NCBI GenBank assembly: GCA_003557825.1
Contig: PWNM01000204.1
Location: 1 to 6,812, forward strand
Length of the DNA: 6,812 nucleotides
Reading direction: 5' to 3'
Source of the DNA: Candidatus Hydrogenedentota bacterium
GTDB lineage: Bacteria; Hydrogenedentota; Hydrogenedentia; Hydrogenedentales; SLHB01
This document shows, piece after piece, positions 1 through 6,336 of this stretch. Numbering within the stretch: the stretch's first letter is position 1; each line of letters starts with the position of its first letter. The notes under the pieces are model-generated. The model searched no databases and was not told the DNA's origin. It worked only from the letters and a program-made list of their open reading frames with translations. The translations under genes were made by a program, and so were the position numbers.

Positions 1-263
1 GTTGTATCAAGTCGTCATAATACCACAAGCACTGGGAAAAATAAAAACGTCATAGTCCATATATTGTGGCTATCGTCGACTCCCCTTACTGCATCCCAGA
101 GCGGACCCCGCATATCAACAGACCTATAGCATACTTGGGCGTAGCGCCAAACGCGACTTCCTACATTTACGTATGACCTTAGCAGTTACTTACACCGCGC
201 ACAGCGCCCCAAGTACGTTTTAACTGATGCATTGAAAACAACTTACGCCACTACATGAAATAT
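1..263. other. Non-coding upstream region, no gene seen
   Basis: I find no credible reading frame, RNA gene or repeat array in this stretch. It appears richer in A+T than the genes to its right. The one structure of note is a spaced inverted repeat (132-141 with 205-215), listed separately. Together with the promoter just downstream, the stretch reads as the regulatory region of the small gene at 315. Whatever lies to the left of the window leaves no recognisable coding end here. Confidence 0.5.
132..215. repeat. Spaced inverted repeat upstream of sigma-54 promoter
   Basis: TACTTGGGCG at 132-141 is matched on the opposite strand by CGCCCCAAGTA at 205-215, identical apart from one extra G/C pair. 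The arms lie about 75 and 150 bases upstream of the expected transcription start of the sigma-54 promoter at 264-280. That is where sigma-54 activators (bacterial enhancer-binding proteins) usually bind. The match is visible in the sequence. The role as an activator site is inference, and a chance match of this length in 200 bases is possible. Confidence 0.3.
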
Positions 264-280
264 TGGCATATACGTTGCTA
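264..280 (+). promoter_or_regulatory. Candidate sigma-54 (-24/-12) promoter
   Basis: The sequence reads TGGCAT, five bases, then TTGCTA, against the RpoN consensus TGGCAC-N5-TTGCW. The invariant GG (265-266) and GC (277-278) have the exact required spacing, and only the last base of the -24 element differs. Transcription would start near 290, leaving a leader of about 25 bases. That leader contains the strong ribosome binding site and then the ATG at 315. A weaker sigma-70 reading nearby (TTGAAA at 232-237 with TGAAAT at 256-261, 18-base spacer) cannot be excluded. Sigma-54 promoters need an ATP-dependent activator, so the downstream gene would be conditionally expressed. Confidence 0.6.
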
Positions 281-301
281 TGTCTTGGGCAGTAGAACTG
301 G

Positions 302-310
302 AAAGGAGGT
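302..310 (+). promoter_or_regulatory. Near-perfect Shine-Dalgarno, fixes start at 315
   Basis: AAAGGAGGT is fully complementary to the 3' end of 16S rRNA. It ends four bases before the ATG at 315, with five bases between GGAGG and the ATG. It decides the start of the small gene. The in-frame ATG at 255 lies upstream of the expected transcription start and has no such site. This is the strongest ribosome binding site in the window. Confidence 0.8.
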
Positions 311-314
311 TCCC

Positions 315-572
315 ATGGAACGCACAAACTACAGCGAATATTTTGGACCTGTTTTCGATTCATCATCCCCGGTCGTCGACGATCCGTGGCGGAGCGCCAT
401 GCCCGACGCAACGTCATCCAACGATTACGACGGCCGTTCCGGTGATTCCTCGAACGCGAATCCATTGCTGGCACGCGCTTGGTTTGCCCTCAAGCGTCTC
501 GACGCCTCCCGCGTCATGTGGTCGGATCATCCCACCTCCCTGTGGTCCGAAGCCGGCGTTGATGGAACGTAG
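315..572 (+). CDS. Small acidic protein of unknown function, 85 aa
   Basis: I do not recognise this protein. From the ATG at 315 it is 85 residues: acidic (about 13 Asp/Glu against 7 Arg/Lys), rich in serine (14), with no cysteine and four tryptophans (25, 56, 69, 77). Residues 1-50 look disordered, with Ser, Asp and Pro, including a DSSSP stretch near 15-19. Residues 50-69 (NPLLARAWFALKRL region) could form one amphipathic helix. No signal peptide or membrane segment is seen. An upstream in-frame ATG at 255 is less likely because the strong ribosome binding site serves 315. The gene stands alone: a sigma-54-like promoter precedes it, and the next gene is convergent. It could be a regulatory or stress small protein, or a peptide precursor, but no processing enzyme lies nearby. 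The coding call rests on the promoter, ribosome binding site and ATG arrangement more than on the protein itself. Confidence 0.6.
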   Translation: MERTNYSEYFGPVFDSSSPVVDDPWRSAMPDATSSNDYDGRSGDSSNANPLLARAWFALKRLDASRVMWSDHPTSLWSEAGVDGT

Positions 573-710
573 AGGATTCTCCACCAATGAGGGTTGGGGT
601 CGCGCAGCGATGAAGACTCCCTCAACCGAGCGCGATGCCCGGAGCGTTCGGAAAGCCGCTGCGCCCCCACCCTCATATAAATTGCACCCCACCATGAAAG
701 GGGTATAACT

Positions 711-1760
711 TCAAAGAACTACCGTGCCCCCTGTGCGGGCAGCCCGGTAAATGGCCTCGATAAGCTCAACCGCATGACGCCCCTCTTCCCCATCGATCAT
801 GGGAGGTCGATTATCCCGAATTGCTAGGGCGAAATCCTCGATTTGGCGACGATGACCTTCGTGGCGAAGATTGCTAAGGGGATCACCTGCACCAGTACCA
901 AATTCGGACGGCTTGTCAAAGGAGGCCCGAATTTGTTCGTCTTCGCTCAGCTCGTGTTGGAATTTCCAGAATCGTAGCGCTCCATCCTCTATCACGGCGC
1001 TCCCGTCAGTTCCATGAATCTCGATGTGCCCCGGATGGCCGGGCCAAATGGCGGTACTGGCTTCGATGACGCCCATGGCCCCGTTTTCGAAGGCAAGGAG
1101 AGCGCAGGCGAGGTCTTCCACTTCGATGCCTTCATGGCCAATCAGGGCGGTACGTGCTTGGACGGTCCTGACCTTCCCCATAAACCAGATAAGCTGATCG
1201 ACTTGATGAACGCCCTGGTTCATGAGGGCTCCGCCGCCATCGAGCTTGCGTGTTCCCCGCCATGCGCCGCTCTGATAGTATTCCTGGGAACGATACCATT
1301 TGATGTACGCATCGCCGAGTACAAGGCGACCGAAACGGCCGTTGTCAATGGCTTTGCGCACCTGCTGAGCGCCCTCGGAGAACCGGTACTGGAAAATGCA
1401 CCCTAGGGTTGTACCCGCCTTTTCGACGGCCTTTAGAATACGGTCGATTCGCTCGGAGCTCACTTCCAGGGGTTTCTCGGCCAGAATATGCTTTCCTGCC
1501 GCCGCGCAGACTTCGGCAATCTCGGCTCGCATCCCGCTTGGAACACAGAGGCTAACGGCATGAATGTCATCGCGTTCAAGCAATCGTCGATAGTCGGTAT
1601 ACACCTCTGCGGGGTAGCGCTCGGTAAGCATTCGAGCGTTCCGTTCGACCACATCCGAAACCGCCACCAGCCGCGCTCCCGGGATCTCCGTGATACTCTG
1701 GGCATGGACCGGGGCGATCGCGCCGCATCCGATGATTCCGAAACCGATTTCCATGGGCAT
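711..1760 (-). CDS. Gfo/Idh/MocA family NAD(P)-dependent oxidoreductase
   Basis: This is a cytoplasmic dehydrogenase of the glucose-fructose oxidoreductase / inositol 2-dehydrogenase / MocA family, oxidising or reducing a sugar, inositol or sugar derivative. The protein opens with the nucleotide-binding fold, GIIGCGAIA at residues 8-16. The family EKP signature with the conserved lysine is at 95-97 (ILAEKPLEV). A GGGALMNQGVHQVD stretch at 175-188 carries the His and Asp (185, 188) near the active site; the position that is often Asp in this motif is Asn here. The C-terminal half is the alpha/beta substrate domain. The length of about 349 residues is normal. I prefer the ATG at 1760 because AAGGA (1769-1765) lies just upstream. 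The ATG at 1754 has the same site at better spacing, and the ATG at 1781 has none. It is divergent from the ABC gene and has no operon partner, so the substrate cannot be named. Confidence 0.93.
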   Translation of the reverse strand: MPMEIGFGIIGCGAIAPVHAQSITEIPGARLVAVSDVVERNARMLTERYPAEVYTDYRRLLERDDIHAVSLCVPSGMRAEIAEVCAAAGKHILAEKPLEVSSERIDRILKAVEKAGTTLGCIFQYRFSEGAQQVRKAIDNGRFGRLVLGDAYIKWYRSQEYYQSGAWRGTRKLDGGGALMNQGVHQVDQLIWFMGKVRTVQARTALIGHEGIEVEDLACALLAFENGAMGVIEASTAIWPGHPGHIEIHGTDGSAVIEDGALRFWKFQHELSEDEQIRASFDKPSEFGTGAGDPLSNLRHEGHRRQIEDFALAIRDNRPPMIDGEEGRHAVELIEAIYRAARTGGTVVL

Positions 1761-1798
1761 CTCTTCCTTTCTACGTAACATCCGAGCCGACTTCTGGT

Positions 1799-1827
1799 AT
1801 TATCTCTTATGTGGAGCCACGTTCCAC
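1799..1827 (-). promoter_or_regulatory. Possible minus-strand promoter with palindrome
   Basis: On the minus strand GATAAT (1804-1799) is a good -10 element about 40 bases ahead of the oxidoreductase start. No good -35 is seen at 16-18 bases. Immediately upstream, at 1811-1827, is GTGGA-N7-TCCAC, a 5-bp palindrome sitting where a repressor would block this promoter. The elements are visible in the sequence; their use as promoter and operator is inferred. Confidence 0.3.
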
Positions 1828-1900
1828 CGTATACCGGCGATATTTCGGGGGAAAACGAAACCTTGCCATTATGCGCGGTTCATTGTGACAGAAAGCGGCC

Positions 1901-1929
1901 TTGACATTCCATCTCGTCTGGAGTAGCAT
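1901..1929 (+). promoter_or_regulatory. Sigma-70 promoter for the ABC exporter
   Basis: A perfect -35 TTGACA at 1901-1906, a 17-base spacer and a 4-of-6 -10 TAGCAT at 1924-1929 make this the best housekeeping-type promoter in the window. Transcription would begin near 1936, giving an untranslated leader of about 70 bases before the ATG at 2008. Confidence 0.65.
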
Positions 1930-1977
1930 TCGCGGAATTATTTATCGTGCACGGCAAGCGCGGTTTGGGTAGTTGAT

Positions 1978-2007
1978 AGGAGAACGACCCGTTTAAGGGT
2001 AAATATT
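1978..2007 (+). promoter_or_regulatory. Unusual ribosome binding region of ABC gene
   Basis: A good AGGAG (1978-1982) is 25 bases from the ATG at 2008, too far for normal use. Between them ACCC (1987-1990) and GGGT (1997-2000) can pair. A weaker AAGGG (1995-1999) has normal 8-base spacing but overlaps that small hairpin. Either AAGGG is used, or folding of the hairpin brings AGGAG to about 11 bases from the start. No upstream in-frame start explains the AGGAG. Confidence 0.35.
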
Positions 2008-4935
2008 ATGCTTATCGAACCGGACTCTTCGAGTATCAGACGTCCTCTTCCCCACCTTATTGACAAAACACTGGAAAGACTGGGCATCAAACATGATGAC
2101 ATCGTAGTCGCCACCGACACGGATCTACAAATCTCGGGCGAATACGCCGATTCATGGCTGGTCGTGACGAACGATCGTGTCATCGTGTTTCTTGTGGATG
2201 AGGAGACGGAAGAAGCGCTCATTCTCAAGGAAATGTCCATGGGAGACATTGAGACGGTGCGGACCGATACCCGCGTCGGCTCGGGGTTCCTCGAGGTCAA
2301 GATTGGCGGCGTTTTCGAGGAGCTGGTGCGCTTCTCGAACAAGAACGCAGACAAATTCGCCAAGATCACCATCCTGATGAAGTCGCTTGCAGAAGGCCGG
2401 CAGGTTCAGACGGACATTGGCGAGGAAGAGGTCAAAGGACGTTGCGAAAAATGCGGCGTCCGACTCCCCGATCGGCACATGAAAGTGTGCCCCAAATGCA
2501 TGAAGCGTGGAGCGGTGTTTCTGCGGTTTTTGAGTCGCACGCGGTATTACTGGCCCCACATGATGTTCGCCATGGTGCTTGTGATTACGAGCATTCTCAT
2601 TTCATTGGTACCGGCGCAATTGATGGCGGTATTGCTCGATAACATCCTGGGCGACAAAGAACTCAAGCCGTGGTTTGCCTTCGTGATATCCCTATTGGGA
2701 CTCGAGGAGGACCGGGAGACATGGCTTTTGGTCGTAGTCGGTTCACTGGCCATGGCAACACTGATTGGCTCAATCATAACGGCCATGCGCGAGACGCTAT
2801 CGGTATGGATCAAGAACCGTCTCGGCTATGAGCTTCGCCGGGATGTTTTTGAAAAACTCCAGGAACTGGCCGTCCGATTTCACGACGTACACCCGGTCGG
2901 GCAGTTGATGACACGCTGTACGCAAGATGTTGAGGCGCTTCAAAACTTCATCAACCAAATCACGTCAGGGTTTGGATACCAGTTGATTCAACTGTGTGGC
3001 GTGGCGGCGGCCATGCTCATAGTTGATGCCCGGCTTACGTTGTTTGCGGTGTTGCCGGCTCCCGTCGTAATGGGGTGTACCGTCTGGTTTTACCGGCGCG
3101 TCGTGCCCCGGTGGCGGAAATTTTGGATTACCCGCTCGAATCTGGCCAACATGCTCCATGGTACATTGAACGGTATTCGCGTCGTAAAGGCCTTTGCCCA
3201 GGAATCGCGGGAGGCGCAGCGATTCAGCAAGTACAGCGGCAAATTCCGCGACGCCGGCCTGCATGTCGAATACGTCAACGCCTGGTTCTACCCGACGATG
3301 GGGTGGGTGTTCCAACTCGGTAGCTATTTCGTCTGGATCGTAGGCGGCCTTGCCGTCTTGCGTGCCATCGATCCCGATGCCGCCAATATGACGCCGGGAA
3401 CACTCATCATGTTCCTGGGTTATTTGGGCATGTTCTATGCCCCGCTCAATCATCTCACCCAAATGTCCACGTGGTTTACGCAGTTCACCACCCAAGCCCA
3501 CCGGGTGTTCGAAGTGCTCGATGAAGAAACAGAGGTGTCGGAAAATCCGGATGCCGTGGACATCGAAATCCAGGGCGCCATTCAATTCAAGAACGTGACT
3601 TTCGGATACGACCCGCATATCCCTGTGTTGCACGACGTGAGCTTTCGGGTTGAACCGGGCGAGATGATCGGCATCGTGGGGCATAGTGGAAGCGGCAAAT
3701 CGACCACGGTCAATCTAATCATGCGTTTCTATGACGCCACCGAAGGCGAAGTGATAGTCGACAACGTGGATATCCGGAGTATCCGAAAACCGTGCCTGCG
3801 GCGTCAGATCGGATTTGTGGCGCAGGATCCATTTCTGTCGCGAGGTTCGATCGCGGAAAATATCGCCTATGGCAACCCCGGCGTTGCCCCTGAGCGAATC
3901 TTGAACGCGGCCCTTGCCGCCAATGCCCATATGTTTATTACGCGCATCCACGATGGCTATGACACCTTGCTCGGCGAACGGGGAGCAGGCCTATCGGGCG
4001 GGGAACGTCAGCGTGTAGCCATTGCCCGGGCCCTGTTACACAATCCGAGGGTGCTGATCCTGGACGAAGCAACCTCAAGCGTGGATACCCTTGCGGAACG
4101 AGAGATTCAACGGGCCCTTGAAGCGTTGAGCTTGGGTCGAACGACTATTGCAATCGCCCACCGGCTCTCCACGCTGCGTAACTGCGACCGCATTCTCGTC
4201 TTCGAGGAAGGATGCATTCGGGAACAAGGTACCCACGAAGAACTCATGGACCTCAACGGCATCTATAAAAAGCTTGTTGAGATCCAGACTCAGCTCAGTA
4301 GTGATACCGGTTCCGTAGACAAGCTTATCGATACGGATAAGCTAAATACTATTGAGGAAGCACAAGGGAAGATCGAACACCCCAAAGAATCGCTCGAAGA
4401 CAAATATCTACGACGGCAACGGCTTGAGATCCCCAAAATACAGTACTTTAATACAAAAAACATCCAGATCTACTCCAAGGATATGGGGGGCATGCGGGTC
4501 GAATATGAAGGCGAGGAATACGACAACGTGCATGCCTACCGATGCTTCCCCATCTCGCGACCCAGCGAGTTTATCGCGCTGTGGACGGGACAATCCGCCC
4601 TGGAGCATCGAGAGATTGGCATGATCCGGCGACTCAAGGAACTACCTCCCAGTTCCCGGCTAGCCGTCGAACACGAACTGTCGAAACGGTATTTCATCCA
4701 TTACATTCAGCAGATCGAGGACATCAAGGAGGAAATGGGATTCCTGGTCTGGTCGGCGGAAACGGACAAAGGTCCGATGGAATTCCTGACGCGGCGTCAT
4801 GATCGTAACTCGGTCATCGAAGTCAATACGAAGTGTCACATTATTGTGGACGTAGACAACAACCGGTATGAGATTGAAGATCTGGACACCCTCGATGCGA
4901 CCAGCAAGAAAAAATTCCTGAATCTGTATTGGTAG
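2008..4935 (+). CDS. ABC exporter half-transporter with PH-like, zinc-ribbon and DUF1854 domains
   Basis: This is an inner-membrane type IV (MsbA-like) ABC exporter half, 975 residues, probably working as a homodimer. Usual half-transporters have about 580-620 residues. In order: residues about 10-135 form a bacterial PH-like beta domain (SWLVVTNDRVIVF core). Cys 146, 149, 161 and 164 form a zinc ribbon. Six membrane helices lie near 183-205, 239-260, 322-341, 342-365, 432-451 and 464-485. The ATPase follows at about 525-762, with Walker A GHSGSGKST (558-566, Lys564), Q-loop Gln606, signature LSGGERQ (662-668), Walker B VLILDEA (682-688, Glu687) and switch His718. All catalytic residues are present. 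After a charged linker, about 820-975 matches DUF1854, a domain known to occur with ABC ATPases. The substrate is unknown; a lipid-linked, peptide or drug-like cargo is possible. It has its own promoter (1901-1929). A planctomycete-style origin is my impression only. Confidence 0.95.
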   Translation: MLIEPDSSSIRRPLPHLIDKTLERLGIKHDDIVVATDTDLQISGEYADSWLVVTNDRVIVFLVDEETEEALILKEMSMGDIETVRTDTRVGSGFLEVKIGGVFEELVRFSNKNADKFAKITILMKSLAEGRQVQTDIGEEEVKGRCEKCGVRLPDRHMKVCPKCMKRGAVFLRFLSRTRYYWPHMMFAMVLVITSILISLVPAQLMAVLLDNILGDKELKPWFAFVISLLGLEEDRETWLLVVVGSLAMATLIGSIITAMRETLSVWIKNRLGYELRRDVFEKLQELAVRFHDVHPVGQLMTRCTQDVEALQNFINQITSGFGYQLIQLCGVAAAMLIVDARLTLFAVLPAPVVMGCTVWFYRRVVPRWRKFWITRSNLANMLHGTLNGIRVVKAFAQESREAQRFSKYSGKFRDAGLHVEYVNAWFYPTMGWVFQLGSYFVWIVGGLAVLRAIDPDAANMTPGTLIMFLGYLGMFYAPLNHLTQMSTWFTQFTTQAHRVFEVLDEETEVSENPDAVDIEIQGAIQFKNVTFGYDPHIPVLHDVSFRVEPGEMIGIVGHSGSGKSTTVNLIMRFYDATEGEVIVDNVDIRSIRKPCLRRQIGFVAQDPFLSRGSIAENIAYGNPGVAPERILNAALAANAHMFITRIHDGYDTLLGERGAGLSGGERQRVAIARALLHNPRVLILDEATSSVDTLAEREIQRALEALSLGRTTIAIAHRLSTLRNCDRILVFEEGCIREQGTHEELMDLNGIYKKLVEIQTQLSSDTGSVDKLIDTDKLNTIEEAQGKIEHPKESLEDKYLRRQRLEIPKIQYFNTKNIQIYSKDMGGMRVEYEGEEYDNVHAYRCFPISRPSEFIALWTGQSALEHREIGMIRRLKELPPSSRLAVEHELSKRYFIHYIQQIEDIKEEMGFLVWSAETDKGPMEFLTRRHDRNSVIEVNTKCHIIVDVDNNRYEIEDLDTLDATSKKKFLNLYW
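4322..4343 (+). repeat. Perfect 8-bp hairpin in the ABC gene linker
   Basis: AGCTTATC (4322-4329) and GATAAGCT (4336-4343) pair perfectly around a six-base loop. The hairpin falls exactly in the stretch coding the linker between the ATPase and DUF1854 (residues about 772-779, DKLIDTDKLN, itself a small repeat). It has no following T-run, so it is not an intrinsic terminator. It may be a by-product of the DKL repeat. Confidence 0.4.
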
Positions 4936-4939
4936 AACG

Positions 4940-4983
4940 CAAAAACGGCCGAGGCGCAGATGTACTATCCGCGACTCGGCCGT
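4940..4983 (-). terminator. Intrinsic terminator below the entericidin gene
   Basis: ACGGCCGAG (4945-4953) and CTCGGCCGT (4975-4983) form a perfect 9-bp GC-rich stem. Three further pairs are possible inside (4954-4956 with 4970-4972). Read on the minus strand the stem is followed by a run of T (opposite the A run 4941-4945), the standard Rho-independent form. It begins 15 bases after the entericidin stop. On the plus strand the stem lies 9 bases after the ABC stop but lacks a T-run. It therefore terminates the minus-strand transcript best and may weakly serve both convergent units. Confidence 0.85.
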
Positions 4984-4998
4984 ATCATCTCAGGCGCT

Positions 4999-5142
4999 TT
5001 ATCTGGTGAAGGCGTCGCGAATCGCGTGTCCAGTCGCGCTTACGTCCCGCCCGAACCCGCGCATCGTGTTGCAAGAGACCAAGGCACTCCCCAACAACAA
5101 ACAGACAAAGGCTATGCTCAGGATTCGCAGTACTTTTTTCAT
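4999..5142 (-). CDS. Entericidin-family small lipoprotein, 47 aa
   Basis: This is a short secreted lipoprotein of the entericidin EcnA/EcnB type. Residues 1-23 are a lipoprotein signal: MKKVLRI, then a hydrophobic core, then the lipobox LVSC with Cys24 as the lipidated residue. The mature part begins CNTMRGFGRDVSATGHAI. That follows the CNT-RG-G-D----G-AI pattern of E. coli EcnB closely. The mature peptide is only 24 residues. A ribosome binding site GAGGAG (5156-5151) lies 8 bases before the ATG, and a strong terminator follows. In E. coli EcnB is a bacteriolytic stationary-phase lipoprotein and EcnA its antidote; here there is one gene only. Many single-copy relatives have no proven toxin role, so the function is uncertain although the family call is firm. 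It sits 84 bases below the glycosyltransferase stop. I found no clear promoter in that gap. Confidence 0.9.
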   Translation of the reverse strand: MKKVLRILSIAFVCLLLGSALVSCNTMRGFGRDVSATGHAIRDAFTR

Positions 5143-5194
5143 GTTCACATCTCCTCAGTCGGCCGGGCCGATCGTCGATTTTATGTTGCACCCT

Positions 5195-5219
5195 AATAAA
5201 CAATGGCGTACCAACGCCA
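5195..5219 (-). terminator. Candidate weak terminator after the GT4 gene
   Basis: On the minus strand TGGCGT, a four-base loop TGGT, then ACGCCA (5219-5204) form a perfect 6-bp stem starting eight bases after the glycosyltransferase stop codon. It is followed by the T-rich TTGTTTATT (5203-5195). The stem is short and the T-tract is interrupted, so it may only attenuate transcription into the entericidin gene. Confidence 0.45.
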
Positions 5220-5226
5220 CAATACC

Positions 5227-6336
5227 TTAAGCCCTATCTTTGGTTCCATTGTACATCATTCGTTCATAAACGGCGTAATTGCCCGCCACCATCACGGGGA
5301 CCGTGGCATGGTTCGTGGCATAGACCTTCCCCGCTTCTCCAAGTCGGATGCGCAAGGATGGATTATCGACCAGACATACGATGGCCGATGCCAAGGCCTC
5401 GGGATCTCGCGGTGGAACAAGCAGCCCCGTCTCATGGTCTTTGATGAGCTCCGGAATGCCGCCAGCAGCAGTCGCCACAATGGGGAGGCCACCCATCATG
5501 GCCTCGATAAGCACGCTTCCCAAGCCTTCCATATGGCTGGACAAGACGAACATATCGGCCGCGCGCATCAAGGCCGGTACGTCATCCCGAAATCCCAACA
5601 ACCGCACCTGTTCGGCGAGATCAAGGCGTTCAATTTGCGACTCAATGGCCTCGCGCATAGGGCCTTCCCCCGCCAACAGCAACCGCACTTCCGGATGCGT
5701 TCGCTTTACTATGGCCATGGCATCCAGGAGTGTCGCATGATCCTTATGCTCGGCCAAAGCCGCCGCGCAAAGCAGCATGGGCGTATCCGCCGTCAGACCC
5801 AATAGTGACCGGTCAGCAGGCGCCACATCCAGCCGCATAGGATCCTGCGAACTCGGTACAATGCTGATCCGGGAGTCCGGGAGTCCATATTGGGTGAGAA
5901 TCTGGCGTATACATTCCGAAATGGTAACAAAATGGTCCGTCTGCGCGTATTTCCAACGACTGAACAGGTTCCTCCGGGGTTTGACATCCACGCGACGGGT
6001 CATCACAACGCGGCCGCGCCCGGCCATTCGTGCAGCCAGACAGGCACTAGCATGGGCATGACCGGTGTGAGCATGGACGATATCCACCTGACGGGTACGG
6101 ATGACGCGGGCAACGCGCCAAGCGCTTAGCAAATCCCATTCACCGCGAAGCGGGACGGGAACAGGGACGACATTGGGGTGATGGCGCAGACGTTTCATCA
6201 GCGCCCCTTGCGGTCTGCCGGCAAAAAATACGGGAGCGCATCGCTCGGCCAGTCCCTCCACCAAATAGGCAACCTGCTGTTCGCCGCCCCGCCATCCCGT
6301 ATTATCATCGATATGGAGGGAAATGATCTCGGTCAC
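5227..6336 (-). CDS. GT4-family glycosyltransferase (GT-B fold)
   Basis: This is a retaining glycosyltransferase that moves a sugar from a nucleotide-sugar donor to an acceptor at the cytoplasmic face of the inner membrane. Residues about 5-20 hold the acceptor-side GWRGGEQQ motif. HAHTGHAHA at 88-96 is the typical N-domain loop. The C-domain begins near 185, with AEHKDH (Lys198) and AGEGP (222-226) in the donor phosphate region. The GT4 E-x7-E pair is Glu270 and Glu278 (EGLGSVLIE), followed by GGLPIVAT and GGIPE. At 369 residues it is full length. The start is GTG at 6336: it shares GTGA with the stop of the upstream gene and lacks a clear ribosome binding site, which points to translational coupling. 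The partner gene and the TRRVD segment near 114-118 suggest envelope polysaccharide or lipopolysaccharide core assembly. The sugar and acceptor cannot be named. Confidence 0.95.
   Translation of the reverse strand: MTEIISLHIDDNTGWRGGEQQVAYLVEGLAERCAPVFFAGRPQGALMKRLRHHPNVVPVPVPLRGEWDLLSAWRVARVIRTRQVDIVHAHTGHAHASACLAARMAGRGRVVMTRRVDVKPRRNLFSRWKYAQTDHFVTISECIRQILTQYGLPDSRISIVPSSQDPMRLDVAPADRSLLGLTADTPMLLCAAALAEHKDHATLLDAMAIVKRTHPEVRLLLAGEGPMREAIESQIERLDLAEQVRLLGFRDDVPALMRAADMFVLSSHMEGLGSVLIEAMMGGLPIVATAAGGIPELIKDHETGLLVPPRDPEALASAIVCLVDNPSLRIRLGEAGKVYATNHATVPVMVAGNYAVYERMMYNGTKDRA

Noticed and set aside
592..627. Stem GGTTGGGG with CCC-T-CAACC after the small gene
   Set aside because: The stem is bulged, the loop is long and no T-run follows, so I do not call it a terminator.
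414..695. Minus-strand 93-residue frame opposite the small gene
   Set aside because: No ribosome binding site, and it overlaps the better-supported plus-strand gene.
686..704. ACCCC / GGGGT hairpin between the convergent genes
   Set aside because: Only 5 pairs with a nine-base loop and no T-tract on either strand.
280..708. 142-residue plus-strand frame overlapping the small gene
   Set aside because: It would start upstream of the likely transcription start and has no ribosome binding site. It is rich in Pro, Arg and His in the way of an off-frame reading, and runs up to the end of the oxidoreductase gene.
4985..5203. 72-residue minus-strand frame over the entericidin gene
   Set aside because: It is Arg/His-rich with no ribosome binding site or signal. 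The entericidin frame over the same bases has a clear start, lipobox and family match.
5157..5226. Possible sigma-70 promoter (TTGTTT ... TAAAAT) or sigma-54 element before the entericidin gene
   Set aside because: The sigma-70 spacer would be only 14 bases, and the sigma-54-like TTGGTAC...TTGT has wrong spacing and lacks GC, so neither is supported.
5203..5805. 200-residue plus-strand frame opposite the GT4 gene
   Set aside because: A shadow of the GT4 coding strand with His/Gln/Arg-rich composition, while the minus strand has clear family motifs.
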